The notes below the pieces were generated by a model. The model made no database searches. It worked only from the letters and a program-made list of their open reading frames with translations, and had not been told where the DNA came from. The translations under genes and the position numbers were made by a program. Below are positions 21,928 through 34,193 of a stretch of 64,000 bases of DNA, piece after piece; positions within the stretch are counted from its first letter, which is position 1; every line of letters starts with the position of its first letter. Source of the DNA: Malus domestica. Its lineage: Eukaryota > Streptophyta > Magnoliopsida > Rosales > Rosaceae. The stretch lies in assembly GCF_042453785.1 (NCBI RefSeq), contig NC_091669.1:9374501-9438500 (forward strand), written 5' to 3'.

Positions 21928-22679
21928 ATACACATTTAAGGATCACTCCCCTGGACGATGTGGGATGTTACAGACAACCTATCCCTTAATTGAAAATTAA
22001 TTGTATTTATTCAAGGCTATAACCATGTAATTTGTACAAGAAATAAGGTTGTGCGTTTTGTTACTTAGAAAGAATGCGGTGATTAGCATATATTTCGCGA
22101 AGCTAAATTTTTTTGGTAAAATATTGCCAGGTTTTGCTCAAATTTTTTTTTCGACAATTAGGTAAAATAAATATATTTTGACAATTTGTTACAAAAATAA
22201 TCAGTGTTTATTATGTCGTTATTATCATCATTATATTAATATTATGTCGTCATTGTATCATTGATATATAATTAGTATGTTCGCGTTAAATAATATGATT
22301 GGATATGTTCCTATATGATACAAAGTTTAATCTTTAGCAAAACTAAAAATTTAAATGACCACATGAACATTAGTCGTATTGGTTGGGACTACGTTCCACA
22401 TCAAGCAAATCAAAATCCTCACTCCTCACATAAACCTGTGTCGGATATTTTTCTGTTTTTTTCTCTCTTTGGAGTAAGAGGGCAGAGCCAATCAGAAAAT
22501 ACCAGAGAGACAAACTGCCACGCCATAGGAGAAGCCAAATGTTAGGAAGTCCAACACGCACCAACCAACTGAATGGCGCCAGTTGAAGGGACGAAGATCC
22601 TTATTTTCCCAGTTTTTGTCGTTAACCTCAATTCTCTCAAATGTCCCAGAACAAAAAACCAAGCACTGTGACTTAAACG

Positions 22680-22918
22680 CAGAGAATTCGGAACTCTGGC
22701 ACGCCTCATCACTTGGACTACGCCCACGTTCTTTGTTCTTCCTTATACCTCCCAATTTCTCCTCTCCATTTCATTTTTTCTAATATAGTACTGTGCTTGT
22801 TGACTGGTTTTTCTCTTCTGTCAAAACCCCATCAAGTTTTTGCTCCGCAGCTGCACTTTCAAATTTCAACGGTTCTGAAGGGATTTGGAGTTCTGATTCT
22901 GGTTTAACTGCTTACCCA
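22680..22918 (+). other. 5' non-coding exon of ABC1K7 (start approximate)
   Basis: The stretch ending ...GCTTACCCA at 22,918 is followed by a good donor (GTAAGTACTT). The next acceptor (TTCTGCAG, 23,490) lies just upstream of the ATG at 23,507. A leader intron of 572 bp is therefore likely. The transcription start is not visible to me; the left limit is a guess. Confidence 0.55.
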
Positions 22919-23506
22919 GTAAGTACTTTTGATGCTTTTATCTGGGTTCTCTTTGGTTTGTGAGGAAAGTAAATGGTAATTAGAAAGTTCTGTGCTTTTT
23001 GTTGTTTTGGTTGAGGAGTTGACTTCAATGTATTTCTTGTGAAGCTTGAAGAACAAAGGAAATGCAAAGTATAAAGATTTCAATTTTTTTTTGTTTTAGT
23101 TCTTTCTTGCAGTTTCTGACAGTGATGAGTTGATTTAATTGGTTTTCAGTAATCAAATTATTAAAGTGTGAAGAGTTTTATATGAGACTCACTTGTCCTT
23201 GTTTTCAAAGCTGTTTCAGTTTTGATTGAATTCAACTGTACATCTGATGAAGTTTATCAGTTCTCTTGATTTAGTTAGAGTTTACAACTATTAGCGTTAT
23301 CATCATCTAAGGATCTTCAGATCCAAATTTATCTCTTGATGATTATATATGTTCATGTTTTTCGGGTTCGGTTTTCATTTGTGCTTTGAGGAAGATCTGT
23401 ATGTTGTTTTGCTTCATTGCCAAATTGGGATCTGTGCACTTTACAAATTCACAATATTGTTCATGTTTCTATTTTCATTGTGTTCTGCAGGTATCTGCAT
23501 TCATAG

Positions 23507-26500
23507 ATGGCTGCAGTACTGGCGACAAACAGATGCTATTGGCACAATGTGGAGCTGATAAATCAAGGGAAAACAGCAGATGGTCTTGGTTTCTCAAGCT
23601 CAGTTTCAGTTCATGAATCCCTTAAGTCTGGGAGACCGACAAGTAATATACCTCGTACTGATCAGTCTCTTAAGTTTCAAGTGCAAATGCGACAGGCTGA
23701 TTCATCCTCGAGATTGGGAGTCAATGGACGAGCTGTGAAAATGGTACCAGCTAGTGAGGTATCCCCATCCAAAAATAAGGTTGAGGTAGTGAATGGCACA
23801 AAGCAGGTTGTTAATGGAGCAAGTATAGTTAGAAGAAATGCTAGTCCGGGCTTGGTTAAGACACAAAAACCCCGACCAACTAAAGAACTTCCCCCGATGG
23901 AGGAGCTAAAGGTTTTGCCTTCGGATGAGGGCTTCAGTTGGGCCAATGAAAATTACAATTCTTGGCAAAGGAGTGCAGATGTATGGTCATTTGTTCTGTC
24001 ATTACGGGTGCGTGTCCTGTTGGACAATGCAAAATGGGCATATGTAGGAGGATTCACAGAAGATAAGCAGGTTGGTTTTGGGACTCTTCTGTGGCTACTC
24101 TTTTTCCCCTGCAACTTATCTCATTCCAGACCAAGTCTCCCTTCAGTTTGTTGGTTTTGTGGACTAGTTTCTTTTGTTCCGTTTTAAGTTTTGTACAAAC
24201 TCTCTCATTCAGAAAAACAGAATGCGAAAAACTGCCTCATGGCTCCGGGAGCGTGTACTGCAGCTTGGCCCAACTTTTATCAAACTTGGACAATTATCTT
24301 CGACAAGATCAGATCTGTTTCCGCGTGAGTTTGTGGACGAGCTTGCCAAGTTACAGGTACGTAATATGGGCATTATCTTCTTCAACACTTATTATGTTAG
24401 TTTATAGGTAGGCTCTCAGCATTTGCGTGATAATGTTCGTGATAATTTTGCTGATTTTTCCTTATGTGATTGTTATGTAATTATACAGGATAGGGTGCCG
24501 GCCTTCTCACCAGCAAAAGCAAGAGCCTTTATTGAGACTGAACTGGGAGCTCCCATCAACGTATTGTTCAAGGAGTTTGAGGACCGGCCAATTGCTGCTG
24601 CTAGCCTTGGTCAGGTGCTTAGTTCTTGACTAGTTTTCATTATACGATGTCGGGCTGCAATGTTTGAATTCTTAAAACATCAAACAACACAGAATTTGAG
24701 TTTAATTATATTAATGTCAAAAGAACATATTCATTTTCTCCTCCACATAATACCTATATGAAATTTTTATTCGAGATGATTGCACGCACTTTTCCTTGTT
24801 TGGATATTGATGAGTTGTGTCTGTAGGTCCATCGTGCTATCTTGCATAACGGAGAGAAAGTTGTTGTGAAAGTTCAAAGGCCCGGTCTCAAGAAGCTTTT
24901 TGACATTGATTTAAGTAAGTACATACGTTGGATATAAAGCTAGGCTGACAAGCCTGACATGCATCTCATACTTCTTAGATGATGTTTGATATCACTAATT
25001 TGAACTTAGTAGTTTTAGTTATATCTCTAACCTATTTCTTCTTACTGCCAGAAAATTTGAAGCTAATTGCCGAGTATTTCCAGAACAGTGAAACCCTTGG
25101 TGGTCCAACAAGAGACTGGATCGGTATTTATGAAGAATGTGCCACGTATGCAATACGCATTTCTTAGTTGCTGTGTTAACCAATTATTGAAATTTCATAT
25201 CTACATATAATGCGAGTTCTGATGCTTCGAATTATATCTGGCCTTCATGGATTGCAGGATTTTGTATCAAGAAATTGATTATATAAATGAAGGGAAGAAT
25301 GCTGACAGGTTTCGCAGGGACTTTCGCAATATAAAGTGGGTTCGAGTACCTGTATGTTTCTTGCCACAGAGCTACAACAATTAAAACTGCACTCTTGTAC
25401 TGTCTTTCTGAGTTATATCTTGACGATGTTTCTTTCCCTTTTGTAGAATGTCTTTTGGGATTATACCGCCATGAAGGTGTTGACATTGGAGTATGTACCA
25501 GGTTTCACTCTATACTAATGTTTTTGTTTTGTCCAGATCTTGTGTTTTTCATAAAAATCACTCAGTAGATTAATGTGGTCCAGTGTCAATTTTCTTTTGT
25601 TGGTAATCCTTGATGAGAAGTCTTTCTTCTGTTTCAGGCATTAAGATAAATCGGCTAGATATGCTAGATTCACAGGGTTTTAATCGTGCTCGAATTTCAT
25701 CACGTGCTATTGAAGCATACCTGATCCAGGTCAGGAAATGCGTTCTTCTATCAACCAGCTGACATGACTACGCTCTTCTTGACATGAATGCGATGACTAT
25801 TTTGTACTGAATGGATGCATCTATTCCTTGACTGTGTCTGTTTTGTTTTGATTACCATAATTCACAGTTAACTATCTTAGCTAAGTGTTTGATTAGCTGG
25901 ACTTTGCTATTCATGCAGATACTCAAAACCGGTTTCTTCCATGCTGATCCTCATCCAGGAAATCTTGCCATTGACGTGGATGAAACGCTGATCTATTATG
26001 ATTTTGGTATGATGGGAGATATTAAATCTTTCACCCGGGAGAGACTGCTTGAACTTTTCTATTCTGTATACGAGAAAGATGCAAAAAAGGTGTGCTTTCT
26101 ATGCCATAATCTGAAGGAAACCGATTAAAAATATAAACACTAATCATCTATTATTTTTGTAGAAAGTGTATTAACTATTCATTTTCACTTTGCTTATTAA
26201 GCATTAGGATGACCCTGAATCATGCATTTGAATTCATTAGGAACACAAAATATATCGTCATGTCTGGCCTTGCTGCAAAGGTTTAATCTCACAAAAGCCA
26301 CTCGCAGGTTATGCGATGCCTCATTGATCTCGGAGCACTTCAGCCTACCGGAGATTTGTCATCTGTATGCACCATCCCAGTACTCATTATAGGTTTTAAA
26401 GGGAGAAGTCACTTGAGAGAGTGATTTTCAGAAACATTTAGTGCTCTGTCTTACGCTTTCTTCCCGCAATCTCTAGGTACGGAGATCCGTTCAATACTTT

Positions 26501-27924
26501 TTGGACAATTTGTTAAGCCAGACACCAGATCAGTCGCAGACGTTTTCTGCAATTGGGGAGGTATGCATATACTGTTTTTTACTTGTTAACTTGTCTCATT
26601 TGTGTACACGATTGCGTGCTATTAAAGAAGATGCCCAGTAGCACCATGGCTAACCAAGCTACTGGTTTTAGCTCTTATAAAAAGGGCTAGAAAAAGGGGG
26701 AAACAGTGGAAACGGGTTCTTCTACCAGACAAGTGATGGTTACATGTGTTTTGAGCTGATGAAGATGTTGAGTCATTTTATCTTTTCGTTCTAAATATTC
26801 TGTTTTTAATCTAAAGTTGGTGACGGGGCTTTTCTTAATCACAGGATTTATTTGCAATAGCACTAGATCAGCCATTCCGATTTCCATCCACGTTTACTTT
26901 TGTCTTAAGGGCATTCTCAACCCTGGAAGGTACAACATTAAAACTTTTAAATCTTGATTCTATATTCTCCCGAGTTAAAATGAATTTTGTTTTCGGTCCA
27001 ATGACATTATCTGATAAGCATAAGTTAATATGTGTTTCAGGTATAGGCTATATTCTCGATAAAGATTTTTCCTTCGTGAAGATTGCTGCACCTTATGCTC
27101 AGGTTAACAACTATAAGTTACTATTTGCGCGTGACAATTTCGTGTGTTCCTTAGCAATGGTTTGGAAGTACATCGCTGATATTATACGCTATATGCAGGA
27201 GCTTTTAGATTTAAGACAGAAGCAGCGTACGGGGACACAGCTTGTAAACGATATAAGGAAGCAAGCCGATGACGTACTGCAACCTAACTCTCTTTCCTTC
27301 CTTTAGTTCCTTGTTCTTGTTTCTGTTAAGCAAATAAATTTGCTTCGTTCGATTTCTAGTTCAGGAAAATAGTAAAAACCAACATGTTTCTCAGTATTGG
27401 GCCTATTGGCACTAAGCGTTCTTGTGCATGTAACTTTAGGCTAGAAGCTATACCATGTCGATGCCATACAGAGTTCAGCGAATAGAGGAGTTTGTGAAAG
27501 AGCTCGAATCAGGGGATCTGAAACTCCGAGTCCGGGTACTTGAGGTATGCAATCTTAACTTTTATGTATACAAACACAACTGCACAAGTTCAATTAACAT
27601 GAGTAAAACTACATTTTGGCAGTCGGAAAGAGCTGCACGAAAAGCAACAATACTACAGATGGCGACGATGTATACAGTCTTGGGAGGTACCCTGGTGAAC
27701 CTCGGGGTCACTTTGAGCAGTCAAGGCAGCCAAGCTTTCGCAAATGGATCATTCATCGGCGCAGGTAACTTGTTACTCAAGAAAACTTTGATATAAACAC
27801 ACCTTCCTGTCCATTTCGTTGCATTCATCAAAGCTTTCGACACTTTGCAGGAATCTTCTTCACGCTGTTAGCTAGGTCTATGCAGAGGGTGAACAAACTT
27901 GATAAATTCGAGAAGATGATATAA
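23507..27924 (+). CDS. ABC1K7: ABC1-family atypical kinase, chloroplast (ABC1K7 / SIA1-like)
   Basis: Seventeen coding exons join in frame to 703 aa: 23507-24070, 24213-24356, 24489-24614, 24827-24914, 25052-25145, 25258-25351, 25447-25501, 25638-25729, 25919-26089, 26308-26364, 26477-26560, 26845-26929, 27041-27102, 27199-27273, 27440-27544, 27623-27764 and 27851-27924, all GT-AG. The N-terminus (about 60 residues, rich in Ser/Arg) looks like a transit peptide. Family motifs are KLGQ (212-215), the Ala-rich loop AAASLGQ (272-278), the ATP-site Lys 293 (VVVKVQRPG), HADPHPGN (427-434) and DFG (447-449). A hydrophobic C-terminal segment lies near 640-690. ABC1K proteins regulate prenyl-lipid metabolism; the plant ABC1K7/8 pair acts at chloroplast envelopes in lipid and stress responses. 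The sequence fits ABC1K7 better than ABC1K8, judged from memory. All motifs are intact. Confidence 0.93.
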
Positions 27925-29476
27925 TGTCTCAACCGAAAATCTAGAAACTCGTCTTGCCATTGCAGTACAGCGTCCATCTCGTTTCTCGTTCATCCCTCTA
28001 ATTCTTCATCAGCTTCATATAGGCCGGTTTTTTTTTTTTTTGGATGCATACACAAGAGTTGTATGCGTTGTATACCATACACACAAACATGAAAATAGTA
28101 AAGAGTGCCTCAGAAATCTGTGCCCTGTATATGTATAAGCAATTGGTGACTGTACAAAGAGGCGACAAATTTATTATAAATTTTTTATTTTTAATTTTTT
28201 TAATTTTAGAAATATTAAATAGAAGAACTTTGTAGGGATTGCCATGCAATGTGTATGTTTAGTTGGCTAAGATGTGTCATCCGTTGGATGCAATAGGAAA
28301 ATATCTTTAAGATGCTAGAATATCTTAAATATAATTGAGAAATAATCTTGAAGATATTATTTAATTAATAATATCTTTGAATTATCCCAAGAAATTCTTG
28401 ATTGGATTTGAGGGTGATTTCTTGCTTAATTATGTTAGCCTTCAATAAGGAAAGCTTCAAAGATATGATTTGGTTACTAATCCTATCTTTAATACAACTT
28501 TTTTTCTTGGCCATGGGCATAAGAGTTTGGAGAAGTCGTATTCAGCAACTCAAGTCTTCTTGAAGGTTGAATTGTGTATGGAACAGATGTGGGCCTCATC
28601 AATTTAATGAGGCATTATCATGTCCTGCAATAAAAGCTTATATGTCAGCTCCATGATTTTCTAAATTTTTTTTTACTCCACAATATTTTATACCGGTTCA
28701 GATCAACAATCTACCAAATATAACATATAAGAATTTCATTCTGATAACGTGGTATATTAGATTAATAATATGAGCGAAAAGAAATATTTTTATTTTTACT
28801 TTTGAAAAATTTTATTGACAATTCAAAAATTTCATGATACAACACTCATTGCTTATAAAAGCACAAAAGAGAAAATACACATGCAAAAATATATGACGAT
28901 AATTTTAAAATGTCAATATCAACTTTGACTACGATATTTTGAACTATTGGCTACGCTCCATAAGTTAGAGAAATCTATAGCATACAAGCGTAATGTGTTG
29001 AGTGGACCAAGTGGCATTTTGATTTTTGGCTTAGAGCAACCATACTTTCAACGACCTAAAAGGCAGCACGTCAGTGCTGGCTGAAGTAAAAGTTGCAGAA
29101 AAGGGACAAACGACATTTGAATTATTGTAGTCAACAAGGGTTGCACAAACTATGTAATATAATTTGGTGGTTGGTGAACTTTTACCCAATCTTTCTTCAT
29201 CCCCCAAATTTTGCAATGTTTAGCATTTCATATATGCGTGGTGCTATCCTTATGCATATTTTTACTTTACACATATCTCTCTCTCAAATTTCAATCGTTA
29301 AAACGAATAAATTAAAGAAGATGAACTGCAAAAAATTATCAAAAGTGTGTGGGAGGTAAATATAGGCTCGTGAATAGCATTATCCTTTCCATCAAAATGC
29401 ACGGCAACAATGAACTATTAGCTACCCAAATTTCATTAGTTTTGTCCTAAATGTGTGCAAACTATTATTTATGCAT
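27809..29476. repeat. Duplicated segment, copy 1: last exon of ABC1K7 and downstream DNA
   Basis: Matches 30,181-32,625 in direct orientation. It starts in the last intron of ABC1K7 (GTCCATTTCGTTGCATTCAT), takes in the final exon and 3' UTR, and runs on through TATACCATACACACAAACAT, CAATAAGGAAAGCTTCAAAG and AACGACATTTGAATTATTG to AACTATTATTTATGCA. Beyond the 3' UTR, from about 27,925 to 29,476, no further gene is seen. Confidence 0.9.
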
Positions 29477-29477
29477 G

Positions 29478-30180
29478 TGACAGCCTGTCCCGGAATTTTG
29501 TAATATTATTGGTCTTGAATGTGAAAGTTACTAAAATGCCCTTGGACGTTACAGTGTGTTGTGTGTATTGTGTACTTAGGTTTTGGATCTATCCGTTATT
29601 TTCCTAAGTTTTTAGAACTAAGGGAAAAAAAAAAGGGACTTAGTTTGTTGGTTTTGGTTGGTGACCCACATGGACACACACTCTCCCTCTCTCCCGTTGA
29701 CACTCTTTTCCATTTCCGTACAACGTAGGGACCAGTTTCAAAACCCCTTGACCACTCATGGATTGAGGCTAAAGTTGGTGTCTTTGAGTTCTTGGCAAGC
29801 TAAGGATCACAACCATATCTTTCTTTGGACGTGAAACCCTCGTTTTCCTAAGAACCCGAGATACCCAGTTTGGTGCAATGTTCATGCACACGTAAATGTG
29901 AAGGTTTCAGTGGTTTTTGAGCTTCTATGAAACTTTAGGACTTCTCCACGAAGCTCGGAGAAGAAAAACGAGGTGAATTTGATGTCAGGAAGTCGAGATC
30001 GACGAGTTCAAAGTTTGGTCGGATTATCGAAGGATCTCCGACGAATTCTCGAGGATTTCAGGTCCCAAAATTGGTAAGGTTTTGTTCCTTGTGTTGTAAG
30101 CTTCACTTTGGTAAAACTTTCGTGAAATTTGGTGCAAAAATGAGAGAGATATGACGTTTTACATATTTTTCCAGTTTCCA
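29478..30180. repeat. Partial or solo LTR-like insertion between the duplicates
   Basis: It begins TGACAGCCTGTCCCGG and ends TTTCCA exactly where duplicate copy 2 begins. It contains ACTAAAATGCCCTTGGACGT and a region resembling the 5' leader of plant gypsy LTRs. No partner LTR, primer site or coding region is present. I infer a truncated LTR; the family is not identified. Confidence 0.4.
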
Positions 30181-30222
30181 GTCCATTTCGTTGCATTCAT
30201 CAAAGCTTTCGACACTTTGCAG

Positions 30223-30296
30223 GAATCTTCTTCACGCTGTTAGCTAGGTCTATGCAGAGGGTGAACAAACTTGATACATTCGAGAAGATGATCTAA
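30223..30296 (+). pseudogene. Orphan duplicate of the last ABC1K7 exon
   Basis: A 74-bp copy of the final exon, with its acceptor (CACTTTGCAG) and stop codon preserved. It reads [20 protein letters not shown] and then EKMI; only one residue changes (Lys to Thr before Phe). It lies 2.4 kb after the true last exon in the same orientation. It could be spliced as an alternative terminal exon, but nothing here shows that it is. Confidence 0.85.
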
Positions 30297-30403
30297 TGTC
30301 TCAACCGGAAATCTAGAAACCCGTCTTGCCATTGCAGTATAGCGTCCATCTCGTTTCTCGTTCATCCCTCTAATTCTTCATCAGCTTCATATAGGCCAGT
30401 TTT

Positions 30404-31190
30404 TTTTTTGAAAAAATTAGTATCCAGTCTCTAATTTTTACTGTTTATTGACTAAGAGCTTATTAGTTTTCAAATTTTGATTCAAGTCCCTAGCATTAAT
30501 GTGATAATGAATTTACATGTTTATTATATAATTTTTTAATATAAAAATTAGTAATTAATTTAGGGTTTAATACTCACACCTCTATTAAACTTCTAATTAA
30601 TTTTCAATTCAAACATTTTCAAAATAATAAAAAATTAAATTAAATTAAGTTTGTACCTATTAGTTTTTTTTTATATATAAAAAGATTCTCAAATTTTTAA
30701 TCTTAAATGTACCCATTCATATAATTTTTCAAATTTTTTAATCTTAAATGTACCTATTCTCAAATATATCAATTTGTTATATGTAAAATGCACCATTTTT
30801 TTAATATAAAATCCATTCAAAATTTTTAATCCATGTTTAAACTTATATGGGTACATTCTTTTTCGTTGATTTGAGAATGTATCCATATTTTGGTACAATA
30901 ACTTTTTTTGTTAATTTTGGTTAATGTACTCATACATATATGTACACACACACAATATAATAGAGAGTATAATTTATATTTTATTATTTTTAATCCCATA
31001 AATTATGCGTTTTATTTAAAATCTCATTAATATAAACAATTACAAATTTCAATTTTTAATTTTTAGTTAAAAAAATATAGTAACTTACATTATTACATTA
31101 ATGTTAGGGACCTCAATAAAAAACTAAAAACTAACAAGATTTCAATCAAAGAATATTGATAGCTAGGGACCGCATCCAAAGTGTCTATTT
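30404..31190. mobile_element. Putative MITE-like element with long imperfect inverted arms
   Basis: About 780 bp, very AT-rich. The left arm has AGTCCCTAGCATTAATGTGA near 30,490-30,510 and the right arm, in reverse complement, has GGTCCCTAACATTAATGTAA near 31,090-31,110. Flanking bases on both arms also match in part. Duplicate copy 1 lacks it between the T run and ATGCATAC. The superfamily is unclear and no ORF is present. Confidence 0.5.
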
Positions 31191-33735
31191 TTTTTTATTT
31201 TATGCATACGCAAGAGTTGTATTTGTTGTATACCATACACACAAACATGAAAATAGTAAAGGGTGCCTCAGAAATTTGAGCCCTGTATATGTACAAGCAA
31301 TTGGTGACTGTACAAAGAGGCGATAAATTTATTATAAATGTTTAATTTTTAATTTTTTAAATTTTAGAAATATTAAATACAAGAACTTCTTTGTAGGGAT
31401 TGCCATGTAATGCGTCGACGTTTAGTTGGCTAAGGTGTGTCGTCCGTTGAATATACTTAAGAAATAATCCCGAAGATATTATTTAATTAATAATATCTTT
31501 GAATTATCAATTCTTGATGGGATTTGAGGGTGATTTCTTGCTTAGTTACGTTAGCCTTCAATAAGGAAAGCTTCAAAGATATGATATGGTTATCCATTTT
31601 TTTTGTTTCTTTTTTTTTTTAGTACGTTGATATTTTTATAATAGGGAAAGCTTCAAAGATATGATTTGGTTATCTTTTTTTTAATACATTGATATTTTTA
31701 CAATAGGGAAAATGAGAGTTCGGCTAAGCCACACAATGGACAACCTAATTTGATATTGAATTCGTCATCCACGAGATTCAAATCTAAGACCTCTCACTTT
31801 CAAGTGAAGAGAAATATCACCAGATCGTACTACTGAATAACGATAACGCGACATATTAGATTAATAATATGAGCGAAAAGAAGATTTTTTATTTTTACTT
31901 TTAAAGAATTTTATCGACAATTCAAAATTTTCATGATGCAACACTTAATGCTTGTAAAAGCACAAGAGAAAATATACACATGCAAAAATGTATGACGATA
32001 ATTTTAAAATGTCAATATCAGCTTCGACTAGATATTTTGAACCATTGGCTACGCTCCATAAGTTAGAGAAATGTATAGCATACAAGCGTAATGTGTGGAG
32101 TGGACCAAGTGGCATTTTTTTTTGGCTTAGATCAGCCATACTTTCAACGACATAAATGTGAAATTAAAAAAATAAAAAGCCAACGACATAAATGTGAAAT
32201 TAAAAAAATAAAAAGCCAGCACATCAGTGCTGGCTGAAGTAAAACTTGCAGAAAAGGGACAAACGACATTTGAATTATTGGAGTCAACAAGGGTTGCGTA
32301 AACTAAACAATATAATTTAGTGGTTGGTGAACTTTTACCCAATCTTTCATCATCCCCAAATTTTGTAATGTTTAGCACTTCATATATGTGTGGTGCTATC
32401 CACATGCATATTTTTATTTTTTACATATTTATCTTAAATTTCAGTCGTTAAAGTGAATAAATTGAAGAAGATGAATTGCAGAAGATTATCAAAAGTGTGT
32501 GGGAGGTAAAAATAAGTGTATGAATAGCACTATAATTTTCATCAAAATGCATGACAACAATGAACTATTAGCTACCCAAATTTCATTAATTTTGTCCTAA
32601 ATGTGTGCGAACTATTATTTATGCAAGTAGCGGATTGTTTTAGCTTATTTTTATAAATTCATTGTGTGTCAAGTTTAAATTTTTTTTTTTATCTCATTAT
32701 AATTTAGAGAAAAAATATCGTTTGTGTTATATATATATATATGGTAGTAGTGAGATATGTACTCATTTGGTCATTGGTGGTTGACTTGACCATCTATATT
32801 CCAAAGTATACCTAGAAAGGTAGTGTTATTTACATACTCATTTTTACTTCTTATATTTCTCTCAATTTTCGGTTGCCAGATCAAATGAATTGAAGAAGAT
32901 CAATAACAAAAAAGTAATAAGAATGTGTAGGAGATAAAAATAGAAATGTGAATATCACTATCCATCTACAAAGTCAGCAGTCATGTTCATACTAAATCAT
33001 TTCACAATTCAATATTTTGTCTCTTTTAATTATAACTAACTTGATTTCTTTTTTGTTCATAAATCATAGTCCAAATTCAATTACTTATTTCGGGGTGGAC
33101 ATTGTTGAACACTTGAACTCATCACTACCAAAATCAACTTCAACTCCATAATACTATTATTTCTAGTTTAGTCCAACTAAGTTAACAATGATTGCCACCA
33201 ACTTAGCTTATTAAATTATTACTAAATCAACACACTCAAGTTGGTAAAAGTTTAGCCGCTATATACATAATACATATACATATAATGATAAGGTATCATA
33301 GTCTTGCTTTCTGTCGATAACAAGCAAGGCTAGAACAGCTTATACACTTTGTCATTAACATTGAAACGAGTAATTGGGATTTCATCACATACTCCAAATT
33401 ACTCAATGCCTTTTTGCTTAATTGTGATCATCACACGTACATACTAATTTCTTTAACATAGCTATTATTCTTTTTAAGAAATGATTTTCGTACGCTTATT
33501 TTTTTTTCTTCTGTACTCTCTTGTTTATCTTCATCACCCGATTCTCCTTTATCTTATTTTTATTTAAAATAAAATCAAAGAAACATAAATGTGCAAAGAA
33601 CGAAAAAAATGTGTGCGAAAATACCTTTTTATTCTTTAAACCAAAAAATGATGCAGGAGTTGTATCCATAACAAAATATAATATTCTCCTATACGATTAT
33701 GTAAAATTTAATCTATGCATCGTTTTTACCGAAAA

Positions 33736-33890
33736 AGGATCATAGAGATCCCATAATCGTGATTGTTCATCGTGCAATCAGTTTTCGTTAGGTATTATTT
33801 ATATTTAATTATAAATTTAAAATTTTGAAATGATTTCTGACCACATGATATACGATGAATGGTCACGATTACGGGATCCCTATGATCCCT
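33736..33890. mobile_element. Foldback MITE, GGATC-rich, copy 1
   Basis: The ends GGATCATAGAGATCCCATAA and the reverse complement of TTACGGGATCCCTATGATCC match almost perfectly, and TCGTGA..GTTCATCGT also occurs in both arms. Related copies are at about 39,735-39,895 and 43,684-43,790. Confidence 0.65.
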
Positions 33891-34008
33891 AAGAAAAGGA
33901 TTCGGCGAGAATCAACTAATTAAAAATTAAAGCGTAGGTTAGTGAGCCATCTTTCTTACCAATTAATTAAAAATTAAAACCATCTGAATTTGAGGTAGTT
34001 GGCGGAAA

Positions 34009-34193
34009 GGGATCTCCGGATCCCTTCCTCCTAATCCACCAAATCAAAGATATTGTACCATTAAAATTTGATCTAACGGCTATAAATAGAGACATATTTT
34101 AAAAGTTATAATAACTTCAACAAATGAAACAAATTTGTATAACACGAATCCATTGATTTGATAAATTAGGAGGAAGGGATCTGAAGAATATCC
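34009..34193. mobile_element. Inverted-repeat MITE with GATCCCTTCCTCCTAAT ends
   Basis: The left arm GGATCCCTTCCTCCTAATCC and, on the other strand, the right arm CAGATCCCTTCCTCCTAATT enclose about 110 bp. It has no coding potential. Confidence 0.6.

Larger units (their letters stand above)
21331..21972 (-). mobile_element. Cassandra TRIM retrotransposon with 5S-rRNA-like LTRs
   Basis: 642 bp. LTRs at 21,331-21,615 and 21,687-21,972 start TGTCACATCC and end GGGATGTTACA. On the minus strand the right LTR is followed by ATTGGTATCAGAGCCA (tRNA-Met site) and the left LTR is preceded by a purine tract. Each LTR contains a segment resembling 5S rRNA in reverse complement, with TTCGGAGTTCCTACGGAACC, TTCTCGCTTAACTTCGGAGT and GGGTCACCCATCCTG-type blocks. 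This is the hallmark of the Cassandra family known across land plants. The target duplication GACAA is perfect (21,326-21,330 and 21,973-21,977). The LTRs differ at many C/T positions, so it is older than the neighbouring TRIM. Confidence 0.95.
18954..22328. repeat. Copy B of the duplicated repeat, carrying two small LTR elements
   Basis: Direct repeat of 10,920-18,251 when all three insertions are removed, giving about 1.7-1.8 kb. The similarity covers its whole length and stops abruptly at CCTATATGATACAAAGTTT in both copies. Differences are scattered substitutions and small indels, so the duplication is not new. The function and family of the underlying sequence are unknown to me. Confidence 0.85.
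30181..32625. repeat. Duplicated segment, copy 2, with an internal insertion
   Basis: Direct repeat of 27,809-29,476. It is interrupted at about 30,404-31,190 by an AT-rich element absent from copy 1, and has extra repeats of its own at 31,600-31,860 and 32,150-32,220. Similarity ends near ATTTATGCA at 32,625. No gene other than the orphan exon is seen. Confidence 0.9.
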
